A stretch of DNA of 64,000 nt, taken from contig JAIEMA010000042.1 of assembly GCA_019752535.1 (NCBI GenBank), forward strand, positions 1 through 64,000, given 5' to 3'. Below are positions 47,703-56,764 of the stretch, one piece after another; within the stretch, counting starts at the first letter, position 1; every line of letters starts with the position of its first letter. This DNA comes from Bacteriovoracaceae bacterium (GTDB lineage Bacteria > Bdellovibrionota > Bacteriovoracia > Bacteriovoracales > Bacteriovoracaceae). The notes beneath the pieces are model-generated. The model had not been told where the DNA came from and ran no database searches. It saw nothing but the letters and a program-made list of their open reading frames with translations. The position numbers and the translations under genes were made by a program.

Positions 47703-48452
47703 CTAGCGGGTTTCATGACGTTTACAGAGTTTCTCCCATGATCGTATCTCTTCAGCAGTCTCCTTGTCGACAAGGGTCTGGAATTTTTCCGCATAAATTA
47801 AACACTCTTCCCATTTTTTCATCTGGCAAGAGCTGGCCACTACTCTCAACATAGAATGTTGACGAAGTTTTACCTTGTCAGCATGGTGAGTGAGTATATC
47901 GATATACCAGTAACGTGTGGCCTCCCAAACTTCGGTCTTGTAGTAGAAATCGGCAATATATTGATCTTTTTCACGCAACATTTTTTGAATTTTATCAATT
48001 TGCGTTTTAGCCTTTTCCACATATTCAGAATTTGGATACTTAGCAACTATCTCTTCATAAAACTTAATGGCTTCATTTCCAGACTCTAAATCGCGATCAA
48101 TCGTCGATGGCAGTTGCATAAAATAACTCTCGCCAATCATGTAGACGACGTAAGCAATTTTTTCATGTTTGGGGTGAAAATCTCTAAACAAAAGAAATGA
48201 AGCGGCAGCTTCTGGAAAGCTTTCTTGCTTAAATTGAACCTCGGCAAGCAAAAGTTCTGCAGGAGTAGCAAAAAAGCTATAGGGATGTTCTGTCTTAATT
48301 TGTTGAAGCTTTTCAGTCGCAAGGATAAATCTATCACTTTCTGCCAACTCTTGCGCCTCAAGATATAACTTTTCAGCTTCAGATTTGCCTTTATTTTTGT
48401 CGCTGGAGCAGCTTGAAATAAGTACAAAAGCTATGAGTAATAAATATTTCAT
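47703..48452 (-). CDS. bamD: Outer-membrane assembly lipoprotein BamD-like
   Basis: Encodes 249 residues with a lipobox (LISSC, C15). BamD is the essential lipoprotein partner of BamA in outer-membrane barrel insertion. Repeats such as AEKLYLEAQELAESDRFILATEKLQQIKTEHPYS and YVVYMIGESYFMQLPSTIDRDLESGNEAIKFYEEIVAKYPNSEYVEKAKTQIDK follow the BamD pattern closely. The ATG overlaps the permease stop by four bases. Confidence 0.85.
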   Translation of the reverse strand: MKYLLLIAFVLISSCSSDKNKGKSEAEKLYLEAQELAESDRFILATEKLQQIKTEHPYSFFATPAELLLAEVQFKQESFPEAAASFLLFRDFHPKHEKIAYVVYMIGESYFMQLPSTIDRDLESGNEAIKFYEEIVAKYPNSEYVEKAKTQIDKIQKMLREKDQYIADFYYKTEVWEATRYWYIDILTHHADKVKLRQHSMLRVVASSCQMKKWEECLIYAEKFQTLVDKETAEEIRSWEKLCKRHETR

Positions 48453-49495
48453 CGCTGATTCTCCACATAAAGTGATTTGTGAACGTCCTGAATCACAAGT
48501 TTAAGAAATGTGGCAACAGGAACGCTTACAATCATGCCAACCAATCCACCGATTTCAGAACCAAGAATAACTGAAGCAACAACAATCAGGGGATGTAAAT
48601 TGACAATTTTAGACACTAGCAAAGGGAAAACCAAGGCCATATCTACAAAGTTTGCGATCATATAGACAACGGTCATTGCCAACAGAGAGCTGCTTCCATC
48701 GGCTTGCATGATGCCAACAAGAAGCGCTGAGCCCCACCCAAGTATTGGACCCACATACGGGACAATATTTGTGACTCCACCGACTATTCCTAAAAGTAGA
48801 GCGTAGGGAAAATCAATAATAAGAAGACCAACAAATAGCAGTACGCTAAGAATTGTAGCTTCAATTGTTTTCGCCACGATATAGCCACCAAAGCGGCCAT
48901 TAAATTGGTAGAGAAGCATATATGTTCTCTCAAGCCATGAGTTGGGAACGAGAAGCAAAAATGATTTTTTGAGACCACTACTCTCGGACAGGAAAAACCA
49001 GGTAAACACTGGTGTTAAAAGTAGCCATTCAATAACATTTCCCATGACCTTTGGAACATCGACAATGAGGCTTCCACCATCTTTTCGCAATTTCTTAATC
49101 AACATCTCAATCGGATCAACATCCATTTTCAATTTAAAATTAACCAGGAGCAAATCCCTGATCATTATAAATTTTTGCCTTAGCAGATACTCTAGTCTGG
49201 GAAGACTCGAGCTTAATTCTGAAACTTCGACACCGATTCGCCCTGTGAGTGAGACCAAAGGCCAAATGAGTAAAGCGAGAAGTCCAATCATGAGGATACT
49301 TATGATGAAACGCTCAATACGAGATTGGGATTTAAAAAAATCTTGAGCCGGTTTTAAAACTAGAGCGGCAACATAAGCTGAGGCAATAGGAAATGAGAGT
49401 CTTGGAAATAAGGCCAAGATAATAAAAGCGAAAACGACAACAAGACCGAAAAAGTAGGCTTGAGCCTTTTGACTAGAAGGTTGGGCGGTATTCAA
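48449..49495 (-). CDS. AI-2E family (PerM-like) membrane protein
   Basis: Encodes 348 residues with about seven membrane segments. The family exports varied substrates; autoinducer-2 transport is proved for only some members. LLGIVGGVTNIVPYVGPILGWGSALLVGIM and VVASVILGSEIGGLVGMIVSVPVATFLKLV are family hallmarks. It overlaps both neighbours by four bases, so expression is coupled. Confidence 0.88.
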   Translation of the reverse strand: MNTAQPSSQKAQAYFFGLVVVFAFIILALFPRLSFPIASAYVAALVLKPAQDFFKSQSRIERFIISILMIGLLALLIWPLVSLTGRIGVEVSELSSSLPRLEYLLRQKFIMIRDLLLVNFKLKMDVDPIEMLIKKLRKDGGSLIVDVPKVMGNVIEWLLLTPVFTWFFLSESSGLKKSFLLLVPNSWLERTYMLLYQFNGRFGGYIVAKTIEATILSVLLFVGLLIIDFPYALLLGIVGGVTNIVPYVGPILGWGSALLVGIMQADGSSSLLAMTVVYMIANFVDMALVFPLLVSKIVNLHPLIVVASVILGSEIGGLVGMIVSVPVATFLKLVIQDVHKSLYVENQR

Positions 49496-50100
49496 ACGAT
49501 TGCTCCATTTTCGCCAAGGCTATGCCTTAGAGTGGATATCTCTTGCATGAGCCCTCCTACTCTTTGAGCTAAAATAAGTGAAATTTCTCTCATGAATTTA
49601 GCGCCCACGACTGGATAGCGATCAAGTAGGGCTTCAAGATCAGGCTTAAACAAACCTAACAGTATGGTATTTTCAAGACAGATGGCACTCGCATTTCTGC
49701 GATTGTATTCCTCAAGCAAACCCATTTCTCCGAAATATTGTGAACGTTCAAGTTTGGCCACAGTGTGCTCTTTGAGATCGGCCCCCTTGCCTGTTAAATG
49801 AATAATTCCCACTGAACCTGAAAAAACAAAGTAGAAGCCATAGCCAGCGTCTCCTTGCTTAAAAATGTATTCATCCCTAGAGAATTGTCTTTTATGCAAA
49901 AACTTTGAAAATATTCTTAGTTCATTATCAGTGAATTCGTTGAGAGCACTCACTTTTGTCAGAAAGCGTGGAATGCTATCTTCTTTATTGATATTGAATG
50001 GACCGGCCTGCCAAAGATATTTTAAAAGACCAATATCCAATTTATCTGGAATATTTTCATTTTTTAAAACTTTGGCCTTCACATCATTTTCATAACTCAT
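49492..50100 (-). CDS. Cyclic-nucleotide-binding-domain protein
   Basis: Encodes 202 residues from the ATG at 50100 (GGGGAG upstream). A cNMP domain spans about 70-175: FLHKRQFSRDEYIFKQGDAGYGFYFVFSGSVGIIH, then YFGEMGLLEEYNRRNASAICLENTILLGLFKPDLEALL. There is no helix-turn-helix DNA-binding domain, unlike Crp. It may sense a nucleotide or act as a scaffold. It starts two bases after the neighbour's stop. Confidence 0.85.
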   Translation of the reverse strand: MSYENDVKAKVLKNENIPDKLDIGLLKYLWQAGPFNINKEDSIPRFLTKVSALNEFTDNELRIFSKFLHKRQFSRDEYIFKQGDAGYGFYFVFSGSVGIIHLTGKGADLKEHTVAKLERSQYFGEMGLLEEYNRRNASAICLENTILLGLFKPDLEALLDRYPVVGAKFMREISLILAQRVGGLMQEISTLRHSLGENGAIV

Positions 50101-50102
50101 CT

Positions 50103-50783
50103 TTATTCTCCCCAAAGAAGGCCGGCTTTATTTTTCATTTCTTCTTGTGAAATCCAAAGTAGCTGCGAATTTTCATCATAGACTTTGATCCAATTGTCAT
50201 CCTTCCATCCTAAAAACCTCAAACCTGGTTGCAAGGTTCTTCCCGTTGCAAAAATCTCCGAAGGTCCTTCAAAAACATTCATTGTCTCAAAACTAATCGC
50301 TGCAATTGTTTGGGTTTGAATATAAATCAAAGCCAAACAAGGAGCTAAAATTGAGAAAAGTGTGAAAGCAATTTTCTTAGGGCCCCAGGTTTTTTTTATT
50401 AAGAGTAAAAGCGTCGCAATAAACAATAGATTCACACACCATAACTTGATTGGCCCAAGAGAAATCGCCATATCGACAATGTTTGCTTTGAGAGATGAAT
50501 TGGACTGGATTGAGAGTTTCTCTCTGACTTGATCCAATTGTTTTTCCGTTGCGTCAGAGTAAAGCGTCAAGTATCTGGATTTCTCAAATGAGTAGCGCGC
50601 CTTTGAAAATTCACCCGTTTGCAATTGAGCATAGCCCAAATTGTACCAGTAAACGTAAGGATCAATTTGGTCCTTCGCGCTCTGTAATTTTACTATTGCA
50701 GCTTGATAATCTGCTTTATTGAGAGCGTCTGTGATTGTTGTAAGAGCGTCAGTGATGGTGCTATCCTCCGTCCAGGGAACCAT
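50103..50783 (-). CDS. TPR/SH3-like membrane protein (BatE-like)
   Basis: Encodes 226 residues if it starts at ATG 50783 (GAGG three bases upstream); a TTG at 50810 with GGGAAG would add nine residues. TPR-like repeats (DPYVYWYNLGYAQLQTGEFSKARYSFEKS) are followed by two membrane helices (about 120-165) and a C-terminal SH3-like segment (NVFEGPSEIFATGRTLQPGLRFLGWKDDNWIKVY). This order recalls BatE, but no BatA-D genes are near. Function unknown. Confidence 0.7.
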   Translation of the reverse strand: MVPWTEDSTITDALTTITDALNKADYQAAIVKLQSAKDQIDPYVYWYNLGYAQLQTGEFSKARYSFEKSRYLTLYSDATEKQLDQVREKLSIQSNSSLKANIVDMAISLGPIKLWCVNLLFIATLLLLIKKTWGPKKIAFTLFSILAPCLALIYIQTQTIAAISFETMNVFEGPSEIFATGRTLQPGLRFLGWKDDNWIKVYDENSQLLWISQEEMKNKAGLLWGE

Positions 50784-50835
50784 TATCCTCTTCGGACTTT
50801 GGTAAATCAAGAATGCTTCCCAATCAAAGGTCTAC

Positions 50836-51624
50836 ATGACACTCGGAGTAACAAATTCTGCCCAGGCAGACCGGGACATTGTTTTCTCGCAGCGCTTGCG
50901 CCTAAACGCTCATAGTCTTGAGCTTAAATCGCTTATGTCCGCTTCTAAAGACTGGGATTATGGTCAAGGCATAAGAAAAGCAGTTGGTGAAAGTTACTTT
51001 TGGGAGCTTTCATCTGAAGATTTTCTCCCCCTTGGACTCAATCACCCATTGTTTCTCAAAAATCTTGATACTCAGACCCCTGTTGAAATTGTGGCGAGAC
51101 ACTTTCCGACCTTTCTCAATTCAAAATTTTTGGAGCTGAAAGACTGGACTTGGAATCTTTTAGCCTCAGAACAAGTGAATGAACTTAAAATAACGAATAA
51201 TTGTTTTGAAGAAGATGCAACAATCAAGTGCCAAAATTCTTGGATTGGATTTACTAAACTAAGGGATCATGACTACTGGATTGTTAAAATTAATAACGAG
51301 CTCTCTTGGGTTGCGAGCAGCAAACTTCTTCCCCTAAGTACTATTTCATCCCCCGAGATTCGTGCTGTGTTCAATCTATTTTTTACTGAAGACATTATGG
51401 GTGAAGGCGGAAGAGTCCAAGAGTTGAATTCAAAGCTTCAAGCTCTGTTTCCTGAGTTTCAAGTCGAAGGATTGAATGTTTTTATAAATGGAAAATCGGC
51501 GAATGATCTCTCCTTAAAAGGCATCTCATGTGATGACTTAGGTGATAAAGAGATAAGACTTTGTTTTCCAACATCAGTATTACAGGCCGACCTTGAAGGA
51601 ATCAGAGAGATTATTTCTCAATAG
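50836..51624 (+). CDS. Unknown protein upstream of astA
   Basis: Encodes 262 residues with AAAGG before the ATG. No membrane segment and no family I recognise. Two SH3-like stretches may occur (CQNSWIGFTKLRDHDYWIVKINNELSWVASSKL). It is divergent from the BatE-like gene, with only 25-52 bases between starts, and followed 11 bases later by the AstA-like gene, so the two are probably co-transcribed. An AstA-linked role is only a guess. Confidence 0.65.
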   Translation: MTLGVTNSAQADRDIVFSQRLRLNAHSLELKSLMSASKDWDYGQGIRKAVGESYFWELSSEDFLPLGLNHPLFLKNLDTQTPVEIVARHFPTFLNSKFLELKDWTWNLLASEQVNELKITNNCFEEDATIKCQNSWIGFTKLRDHDYWIVKINNELSWVASSKLLPLSTISSPEIRAVFNLFFTEDIMGEGGRVQELNSKLQALFPEFQVEGLNVFINGKSANDLSLKGISCDDLGDKEIRLCFPTSVLQADLEGIREIISQ

Positions 51625-51635
51625 GACTCAATTTT

Positions 51636-52655
51636 ATGCTTATTCTTAGATCTGTTTCAGAAAGCGATTTACGTGATCTTCATCGATTGAGCGAAATGGT
51701 GCTATTTATAAATCTTCCCCCTGATGAAGATATTATTGAAAGCAAGATCGCAAGCTCACTTCAAGCCTTTAAAAACCCAAGTCCTAATTTATGGGAAAAC
51801 TATTACATCTTTGTTCTAGAGGATAGTGAGAGTGGCGAAGTGCTCGGTGTATCTATGATCCATGCACAGCATGGTACTGAGGAAGAGCCACATTTTTATC
51901 TGAAAGTCGGCCAGGAACATAAATTTTCTCAAACAATCAACACTGGCTTTATTCATGGAACTTTAAAGCTTGGACTTGAAATGAATGGCCACACAGAAAT
52001 TGGTGGACTCGTTCTCAATCCAGAATTCAGAGGCTCTAAGCAAAAACTAGGGAAGCAACTCTCATTTGTACGTTTTCTCTATATGGCGATGAATCCCAAT
52101 CGCTTTAAACCATTAGTTCACTCAGAACTTATGCCTCCTTTTGACAAAGACGGGAACTCACCCCTTTGGGAAGCCATTGGCAGAAGATTTATGAACATGG
52201 GCTATCACGATGCAGACGTTTTAAGCAGAAGCAACAAAGAATTTATTACGAGCCTTTTTCCTTCAGAAAACATTTATCAAACACTGCTTCCTATTGATGC
52301 TCGCGATGCCATCGGTAAGGTGGGTAAAGATACAGAGCCTGTCAGAAAAATGTTAGAGAGTATTGGCTTTAAATACACTCAAGAAGTTGACCCTTTTGAT
52401 GGTGGTCCTCACTATCGTTGTCCGCTTAATGAGATTAAACCTATTAAGAATAAAATTTCTGGCGTACTTGCATTTGAAGGATTTGATTCGAAATCTTCGA
52501 AAGAGATGCTTGTGGCTATTCCACAAAAGGATCACGACTTTTTTGCCCTCAAGCTTAAAGTCTGTGCTGAAAATGGAAAAATACTTTTAGATAAAAATGA
52601 TGTGGCTAAACTTGATATCCCATGGGGAGTCGAGACTGTGGCGATTCCGTTCTAA
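51636..52655 (+). CDS. Arginine N-succinyltransferase family protein (AstA)
   Basis: Encodes 339 residues, the AstA size. AstA succinylates arginine in the AST degradation pathway. EIGGLVLNPEFRGSKQKLGKQLSFVRFLYMA, SELMPPFDKDGNSPLWEAIGRRFMNMGYHDADVLSRSNKEFITSLFP and IGKVGKDTEPVRKMLESIGFKYTQEVDPFDGGPHY match the family. No astB, C, D or E is in the window, so the substrate may differ. Its stop overlaps the convergent gene's stop. Confidence 0.88.
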   Translation: MLILRSVSESDLRDLHRLSEMVLFINLPPDEDIIESKIASSLQAFKNPSPNLWENYYIFVLEDSESGEVLGVSMIHAQHGTEEEPHFYLKVGQEHKFSQTINTGFIHGTLKLGLEMNGHTEIGGLVLNPEFRGSKQKLGKQLSFVRFLYMAMNPNRFKPLVHSELMPPFDKDGNSPLWEAIGRRFMNMGYHDADVLSRSNKEFITSLFPSENIYQTLLPIDARDAIGKVGKDTEPVRKMLESIGFKYTQEVDPFDGGPHYRCPLNEIKPIKNKISGVLAFEGFDSKSSKEMLVAIPQKDHDFFALKLKVCAENGKILLDKNDVAKLDIPWGVETVAIPF

Positions 52656-53203
52656 GCTTGCTTTTTATCTACAAGAACGCCAGTAACGGATGTAATGCGA
52701 GTTTTCTCTTTGCCTAATGTATCTGTTTCAGTCACTCGATAAATTTTTAAATCTGAATTTTTTTGATAACTGGCGAGACCATTTTGTTTAAAGATTTTTT
52801 CTTCTGAATCCCTAAATCTCTCTCTCTCTGTAAGCATAAGATCAAGTGTGTCGGGCTTGGATTTTTCATATTCTTCATGAGCTGCTTTCTTAAGTTCAGC
52901 TTGCTTGCTAGCAGAAAGTATTCCAATGGCTTCAAGTGGAGATTCATCGGCTATAAACTCATGAGCTGCCACAGACTTATTCTCATCAGGATTTTGTTCG
53001 GCCTGCTTATGAGGAAAGTTTAAAACTTTGGCCCCTTTGGGCTCAGGGGCTTCAAAAGAATCGTCTTCCCACAGCAGCATTTCACCGCCCGCTGCTTGTT
53101 TCATGGCGGGCATTTTTACTTTTGCGCCGTCAGACAAACGCTTTAAGTCATGAGGCGAAAACAACCCCAAAACACTTAAAATTATGGATTTTACAGCTCC
53201 CAA
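52652..53203 (-). CDS. Unknown charged protein
   Basis: Encodes 183 residues, strongly charged and probably partly disordered. A short hydrophobic N-terminus (IILSVLGLF) could be a weak anchor. EELKKAAHEEYEKSKPDTLDLMLTERERFRDSEE-like helix follows. I do not recognise the family. Its stop overlaps that of the AstA gene. The 143-base region upstream, to tRNA-Asn, holds a TATAAT at 53255 on the other strand. Confidence 0.55.
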   Translation of the reverse strand: MGAVKSIILSVLGLFSPHDLKRLSDGAKVKMPAMKQAAGGEMLLWEDDSFEAPEPKGAKVLNFPHKQAEQNPDENKSVAAHEFIADESPLEAIGILSASKQAELKKAAHEEYEKSKPDTLDLMLTERERFRDSEEKIFKQNGLASYQKNSDLKIYRVTETDTLGKEKTRITSVTGVLVDKKQA

Positions 53204-53346
53204 AATTCACCTTCTCTTGAGCTTATCGGTCAACTAAGAGCAAAACTTGAGCTTTATAATAAAGATTCATGAAGGGGTATTTATAAATGCCGCTAGACAA
53301 AGAGAGAGCCTGGCCCTATAAATCTAGGCTTGTGATATTCACATGT

Positions 53347-53422
53347 TGGGGTGTGGCGCAGTGGTTAGCGCAGTAGACTGTTAATCTATTGGTCGTCGGT
53401 TCAACTCCGACCACCCCAGCCA
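53347..53422 (+). tRNA. tRNA-Asn (GUU anticodon)
   Basis: Acceptor TGGGGTG pairs with CACCCCA, discriminator G, CCA encoded. The anticodon stem GTAGA/TCTAT encloses CTGTTAA, giving GTT. The T arm is GTCGG-TTCAACT-CCGAC. It is the only rightward tRNA here. Confidence 0.96.
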
Positions 53423-53429
53423 TTTTTTT

Positions 53430-54077
53430 CTATTTATTCCATTCAATAGAACACGATTTGCGATTAAAACTCAGAGATGAGTAATCGCTAATCGCGTGCT
53501 CACAATTGAGTTCTTCTTTTTTGAAACTGGATAAAACGCCAATCACTTTCATGCCTGCATTTTTCCCGGCAGAAATACCCGCGGGAGTATCTTCAAAGAC
53601 CACACAGGCAGAAGGCTGAACTTTCAATTTTTCTGCGGCCATTAAATATCCCTCAGGATCAGGCTTACCTTTTTTTACATCATTGATTGAAATGAGAAGC
53701 CTTGGTAACGAGAGGCCAGCAAGACCTAAGCGGTGATGAGCAAGGCTTCGGTCAGCAGATGTCACAATCGCCCATGGATGATCACCCAAAGAAGAAAGAA
53801 GGCGACTCGCACCCTTAATTGATTCTACACCTTCACACTCACTCAATTCTTTCTCGAGCATCCACTGCTCTTCAGCTTTCGCATCCAAATGAGGAGCAAA
53901 ATGCTTAATTGAATCTCTCGCCGGTTTGCCGTGAATATAATTTAAAACTTCAGGGATAGAGAAATTATTTTTCTTAGCCCATGCGCTCCAGGCCCTATCA
54001 ACAGCTCCAATGGAGGTGACAAGAGTTCCATCCATATCGAAAAGAAGTGCACCTACGTTCTCAATGACATTTTTCAT
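53430..54077 (-). CDS. HAD-superfamily sugar-phosphatase-like hydrolase
   Basis: Encodes 215 residues if the start is ATG 54077. The HAD nucleophile motif is LLFDMDGTLV (D14, D16); motif II is AIVTSADRSLAHHR and motif IV is VFEDTPAGISAGKNAGMKVIGV. This subfamily (PgmB/GPP/deoxyglucose-6-phosphatase type) removes phosphate from small sugars. A start at 54137 would overlap the divergent gene; neither has a clear ribosome site. The product is cytoplasmic. Confidence 0.85.
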   Translation of the reverse strand: MKNVIENVGALLFDMDGTLVTSIGAVDRAWSAWAKKNNFSIPEVLNYIHGKPARDSIKHFAPHLDAKAEEQWMLEKELSECEGVESIKGASRLLSSLGDHPWAIVTSADRSLAHHRLGLAGLSLPRLLISINDVKKGKPDPEGYLMAAEKLKVQPSACVVFEDTPAGISAGKNAGMKVIGVLSSFKKEELNCEHAISDYSSLSFNRKSCSIEWNK

Positions 54078-54093
54078 AGAAATGTCATAGCAT

Positions 54094-55299
54094 ATGAAAA
54101 TGATAAATTCTTCAAAATCATGGGTTGATAAATGCATAAGGCAAAATCAATTGCTTTACTCTCAACTCACCTTGAAGCTGCCGCCAGCACTTAAATCAAC
54201 GGCCATCTCTGGTCTAAAGAGTCACTGTTCATGGGAGTTTAAACATTTCTGGATTGAAAATATAAAACTATGGATTCGCCAATCAGAGAGAACTAAAAAA
54301 TTAAGTCGAGAATGGTCTGATATAAATGATCTCATTTTAGATGATTGGAATAAAAGCGAATACTCTTCGACTTTCATGAAGGCATTGAATAGAGGGGTGA
54401 GTTTTAAAAAATCATCTGAGCTCGCCCTCAGTGATTTAAAATTTCAAATGATTCAGATGGGAGTACGTTATTTTGGTACACCTGGTAAATTGAACCGCAA
54501 TTATAAAAAGTTGTTTGAACTTGGTGAATTCGAAAAAAAAATATCTTTTAGTGAAGTTATTTATTTAAATGATAAAACGGTAGATTTTTATTCTTGGGAT
54601 AAAAAAAATTTCTCCCTCCATCTCCATTCAATACTTAAGGCCCTTACTGTTATCAAATCTAATTCTCCTGACTCCTTTGAATATTTTAAAACATTTACAA
54701 AAAGAATTATTCCCATAAATCAACGCGAGTTTGTGAGTTACTCACTTCAAACTTTACCTGGTCACTCTTTCATTAACTTATACAATAGAGACTTTTTAGA
54801 TCTCATAGATGATTTATTACACGAGAATGGTCATCATCATTTAAATTATTTTCTCATTCTCGAGAACCCACTAAATGAAGATGATGAACTCATTTACTAT
54901 TCGCCCTGGAGAAAAACTCTCAGGCCAATTAGAGGGATTTATCACGCTCATTTAACTTTTTATTTTGCGCTCAAAATCTATCATGACCTCGCATTAAAAC
55001 TAAAAAGCGATGATTTGTCCTGGCCAGGAAAGATAAGTGATAAGCAGATACAAAAAATTTATGGCCGGTTTTTAGAGGAGTGGTACATGCTTGAATATAC
55101 CTCTCATGATTTGAAATTGGCTTACAAAAGAGGACAAATCAAAAAATGTGGTTTTGATTTGTTTAATGAATTTGAAATTGAAAGAAAATCATTTTCATCC
55201 ATGGTTAAATATGCTGAAAAAAAATTAGTCAATAAAAGCAAGATAAATTCAATTCGTAAAACGTTGGATGATCAAAGGGAAATTACTTATTTGAATTAA
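54094..55299 (+). CDS. HExxH-motif putative peptide-modification protein (aKG-HExxH hydroxylase-like)
   Basis: Encodes 401 residues. The centre matches the HExxH peptide-modification family: HENGHHH at 243-249 (H243, E244, H247), then YYSPWR at 268-273, RP at 277-278 and GIYHAH at 281-286, in the family's order and spacing. Members, some now known as alpha-ketoglutarate-dependent beta-hydroxylases, usually modify ribosomal peptides beside a radical SAM enzyme. No precursor or radical SAM gene is visible here. The gene is AT-rich (three sampled 60-base lines are 22-35% GC) and overlaps the convergent ygfZ gene by 17 bases. The start lacks a clear ribosome site. Confidence 0.65.
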   Translation: MKMINSSKSWVDKCIRQNQLLYSQLTLKLPPALKSTAISGLKSHCSWEFKHFWIENIKLWIRQSERTKKLSREWSDINDLILDDWNKSEYSSTFMKALNRGVSFKKSSELALSDLKFQMIQMGVRYFGTPGKLNRNYKKLFELGEFEKKISFSEVIYLNDKTVDFYSWDKKNFSLHLHSILKALTVIKSNSPDSFEYFKTFTKRIIPINQREFVSYSLQTLPGHSFINLYNRDFLDLIDDLLHENGHHHLNYFLILENPLNEDDELIYYSPWRKTLRPIRGIYHAHLTFYFALKIYHDLALKLKSDDLSWPGKISDKQIQKIYGRFLEEWYMLEYTSHDLKLAYKRGQIKKCGFDLFNEFEIERKSFSSMVKYAEKKLVNKSKINSIRKTLDDQREITYLN

Positions 55300-56764
55300 T
55301 GAGACTTTGCATCTCATTGGCCGGCATCAGTTCACCTTTTTTCGCCGCAATCTTAACGCCTCTAGACCAAATTTCTTTGGCTTGATCCTTAAAGCCTAGG
55401 CCGACAAAAGCTTTGCCGAGAGCTAAATAAGCGACAGCATAATTGGGGTCACAGCGAATAACATTTTCTAGGTAGTCTTTTGCTTTGGAGAACTCCCCTC
55501 TTTCAATACAAAGACTTCCAAGGCCAAAATTCGCTAAAGAATCCTCGGAGTCAATTTCTAAGACCTGAAGAAACATCGCCTCTCTTTCATTTTGCTTCTC
55601 AATTTCTCGACGCTGCTTTTCTTTCATTTCTTTCTCAGTCTGAGATTTTTTACCAAAAACAGCGAACTGAGCAACCGTTGCCTTAGACTTATGATCCTCC
55701 GCCTCTTGTATGCGATCCATTTTCATCAAAAACAAGGACAGATTAGTGTGGGCCATCACTGAGGTTGGATCAACCTCAAGCAGCTTTCTCATCCATCCCT
55801 CAGCTTCTGGATACTTGTTTTGTCGGCCCAAAAGAACTCCTATGGCCTCATAAGAGTCAAAGAATGCGGGGTCAAATTGAATAGAGTTCTTCCACAATTT
55901 GAGGGCCTCATCTTCATCACCCTTGGCAAAGAGATCAACTCCACGATGATAGAGCTCTTTTGCAATCTCAGATTTAGACGTACTCCAGCGAGGATAAAAC
56001 TTCACCCGATAGCGCCCACTGATTTCAATCCCCTCAACCCTAAAGTCTCTCAATATCTCAGCTTGAATGAATTGTTCGTCTTGATTTTTTTTTAATTTCG
56101 CTATGATTTGACCATCTATCTCAATCACATCCGCCTGTTCTGCAGAAGATATTTTTTCTAACAAAACGGGGTACCATGCAGCTCCACGATTATGATAGAT
56201 TTTTGCCACGACTTCTTGACCGGGAAAACACCCTTTCTTTAGATCAACGGCAGAATCAAAAAGACGGGTTTGATTAATAATCACACCAACGTCTTGAGAA
56301 GCACTCAACGATGGAAGCCCTTGCCAAGAAAGATAACTTTCAAGTTCAGCGGCGGCTCTATGTGGAACGTCGATTTGCGCAGTTTGAGAAAGCCAAGCTT
56401 TCTGACCTCCCAAATTTCCGATATGCCCTTCTAGATCATCATGTCCACCGCTGGCGATCCACCAATCACTGCCTGTGAGTTCATTTAAGGTCACATCTTC
56501 AGAGATGACGAATTTTTCAAAGCGTAATTTTAAATTTTCTTTTAACTTCTCGTTCAGGAGAATGGTGACATCCTGATTATTTTTCCACGCAATAAAATAA
56601 CATTCGATTTTTCCACTACGATCGAGAAATGAATGGATAGACCAGCTCTCAGTTAATTTCTGAGTGCTCTGACCCTGAATGAATTCACAAGCGTCACTTC
56701 CGGACGCGAGGAAATGGCTAAATTCTATTTTGCTTTGTGCTGGAGTAATTCTAAAGGGAGACAT
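55283..56764 (-). CDS. YgfZ-type Fe-S maturation protein fused to TPR domain
   Basis: Encodes 493 residues from the ATG that overlaps the iscA stop (TGATG); a GTG one codon up also exists. Residues 1-260 are YgfZ/GcvT-like with the signature KKGCFPGQEVVAKIYHNRG near 178-196. YgfZ uses folate to help A-type carriers load iron-sulfur enzymes such as MiaB. Residues about 270-490 form two groups of TPRs separated by a Lys/Glu/Arg helix (QTEKEMKEKQRREIEKQNE). The fusion is unusual; coupling with IscA supports the function. Confidence 0.88.
   Translation of the reverse strand: MSPFRITPAQSKIEFSHFLASGSDACEFIQGQSTQKLTESWSIHSFLDRSGKIECYFIAWKNNQDVTILLNEKLKENLKLRFEKFVISEDVTLNELTGSDWWIASGGHDDLEGHIGNLGGQKAWLSQTAQIDVPHRAAAELESYLSWQGLPSLSASQDVGVIINQTRLFDSAVDLKKGCFPGQEVVAKIYHNRGAAWYPVLLEKISSAEQADVIEIDGQIIAKLKKNQDEQFIQAEILRDFRVEGIEISGRYRVKFYPRWSTSKSEIAKELYHRGVDLFAKGDEDEALKLWKNSIQFDPAFFDSYEAIGVLLGRQNKYPEAEGWMRKLLEVDPTSVMAHTNLSLFLMKMDRIQEAEDHKSKATVAQFAVFGKKSQTEKEMKEKQRREIEKQNEREAMFLQVLEIDSEDSLANFGLGSLCIERGEFSKAKDYLENVIRCDPNYAVAYLALGKAFVGLGFKDQAKEIWSRGVKIAAKKGELMPANEMQSLINSNK

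Noticed and set aside
53347-55299. Genomic island inserted at tRNA-Asn
   Set aside because: The neighbouring gene at 54-55 kb is AT-rich, but I found no integrase and no repeat of the tRNA 3' end.
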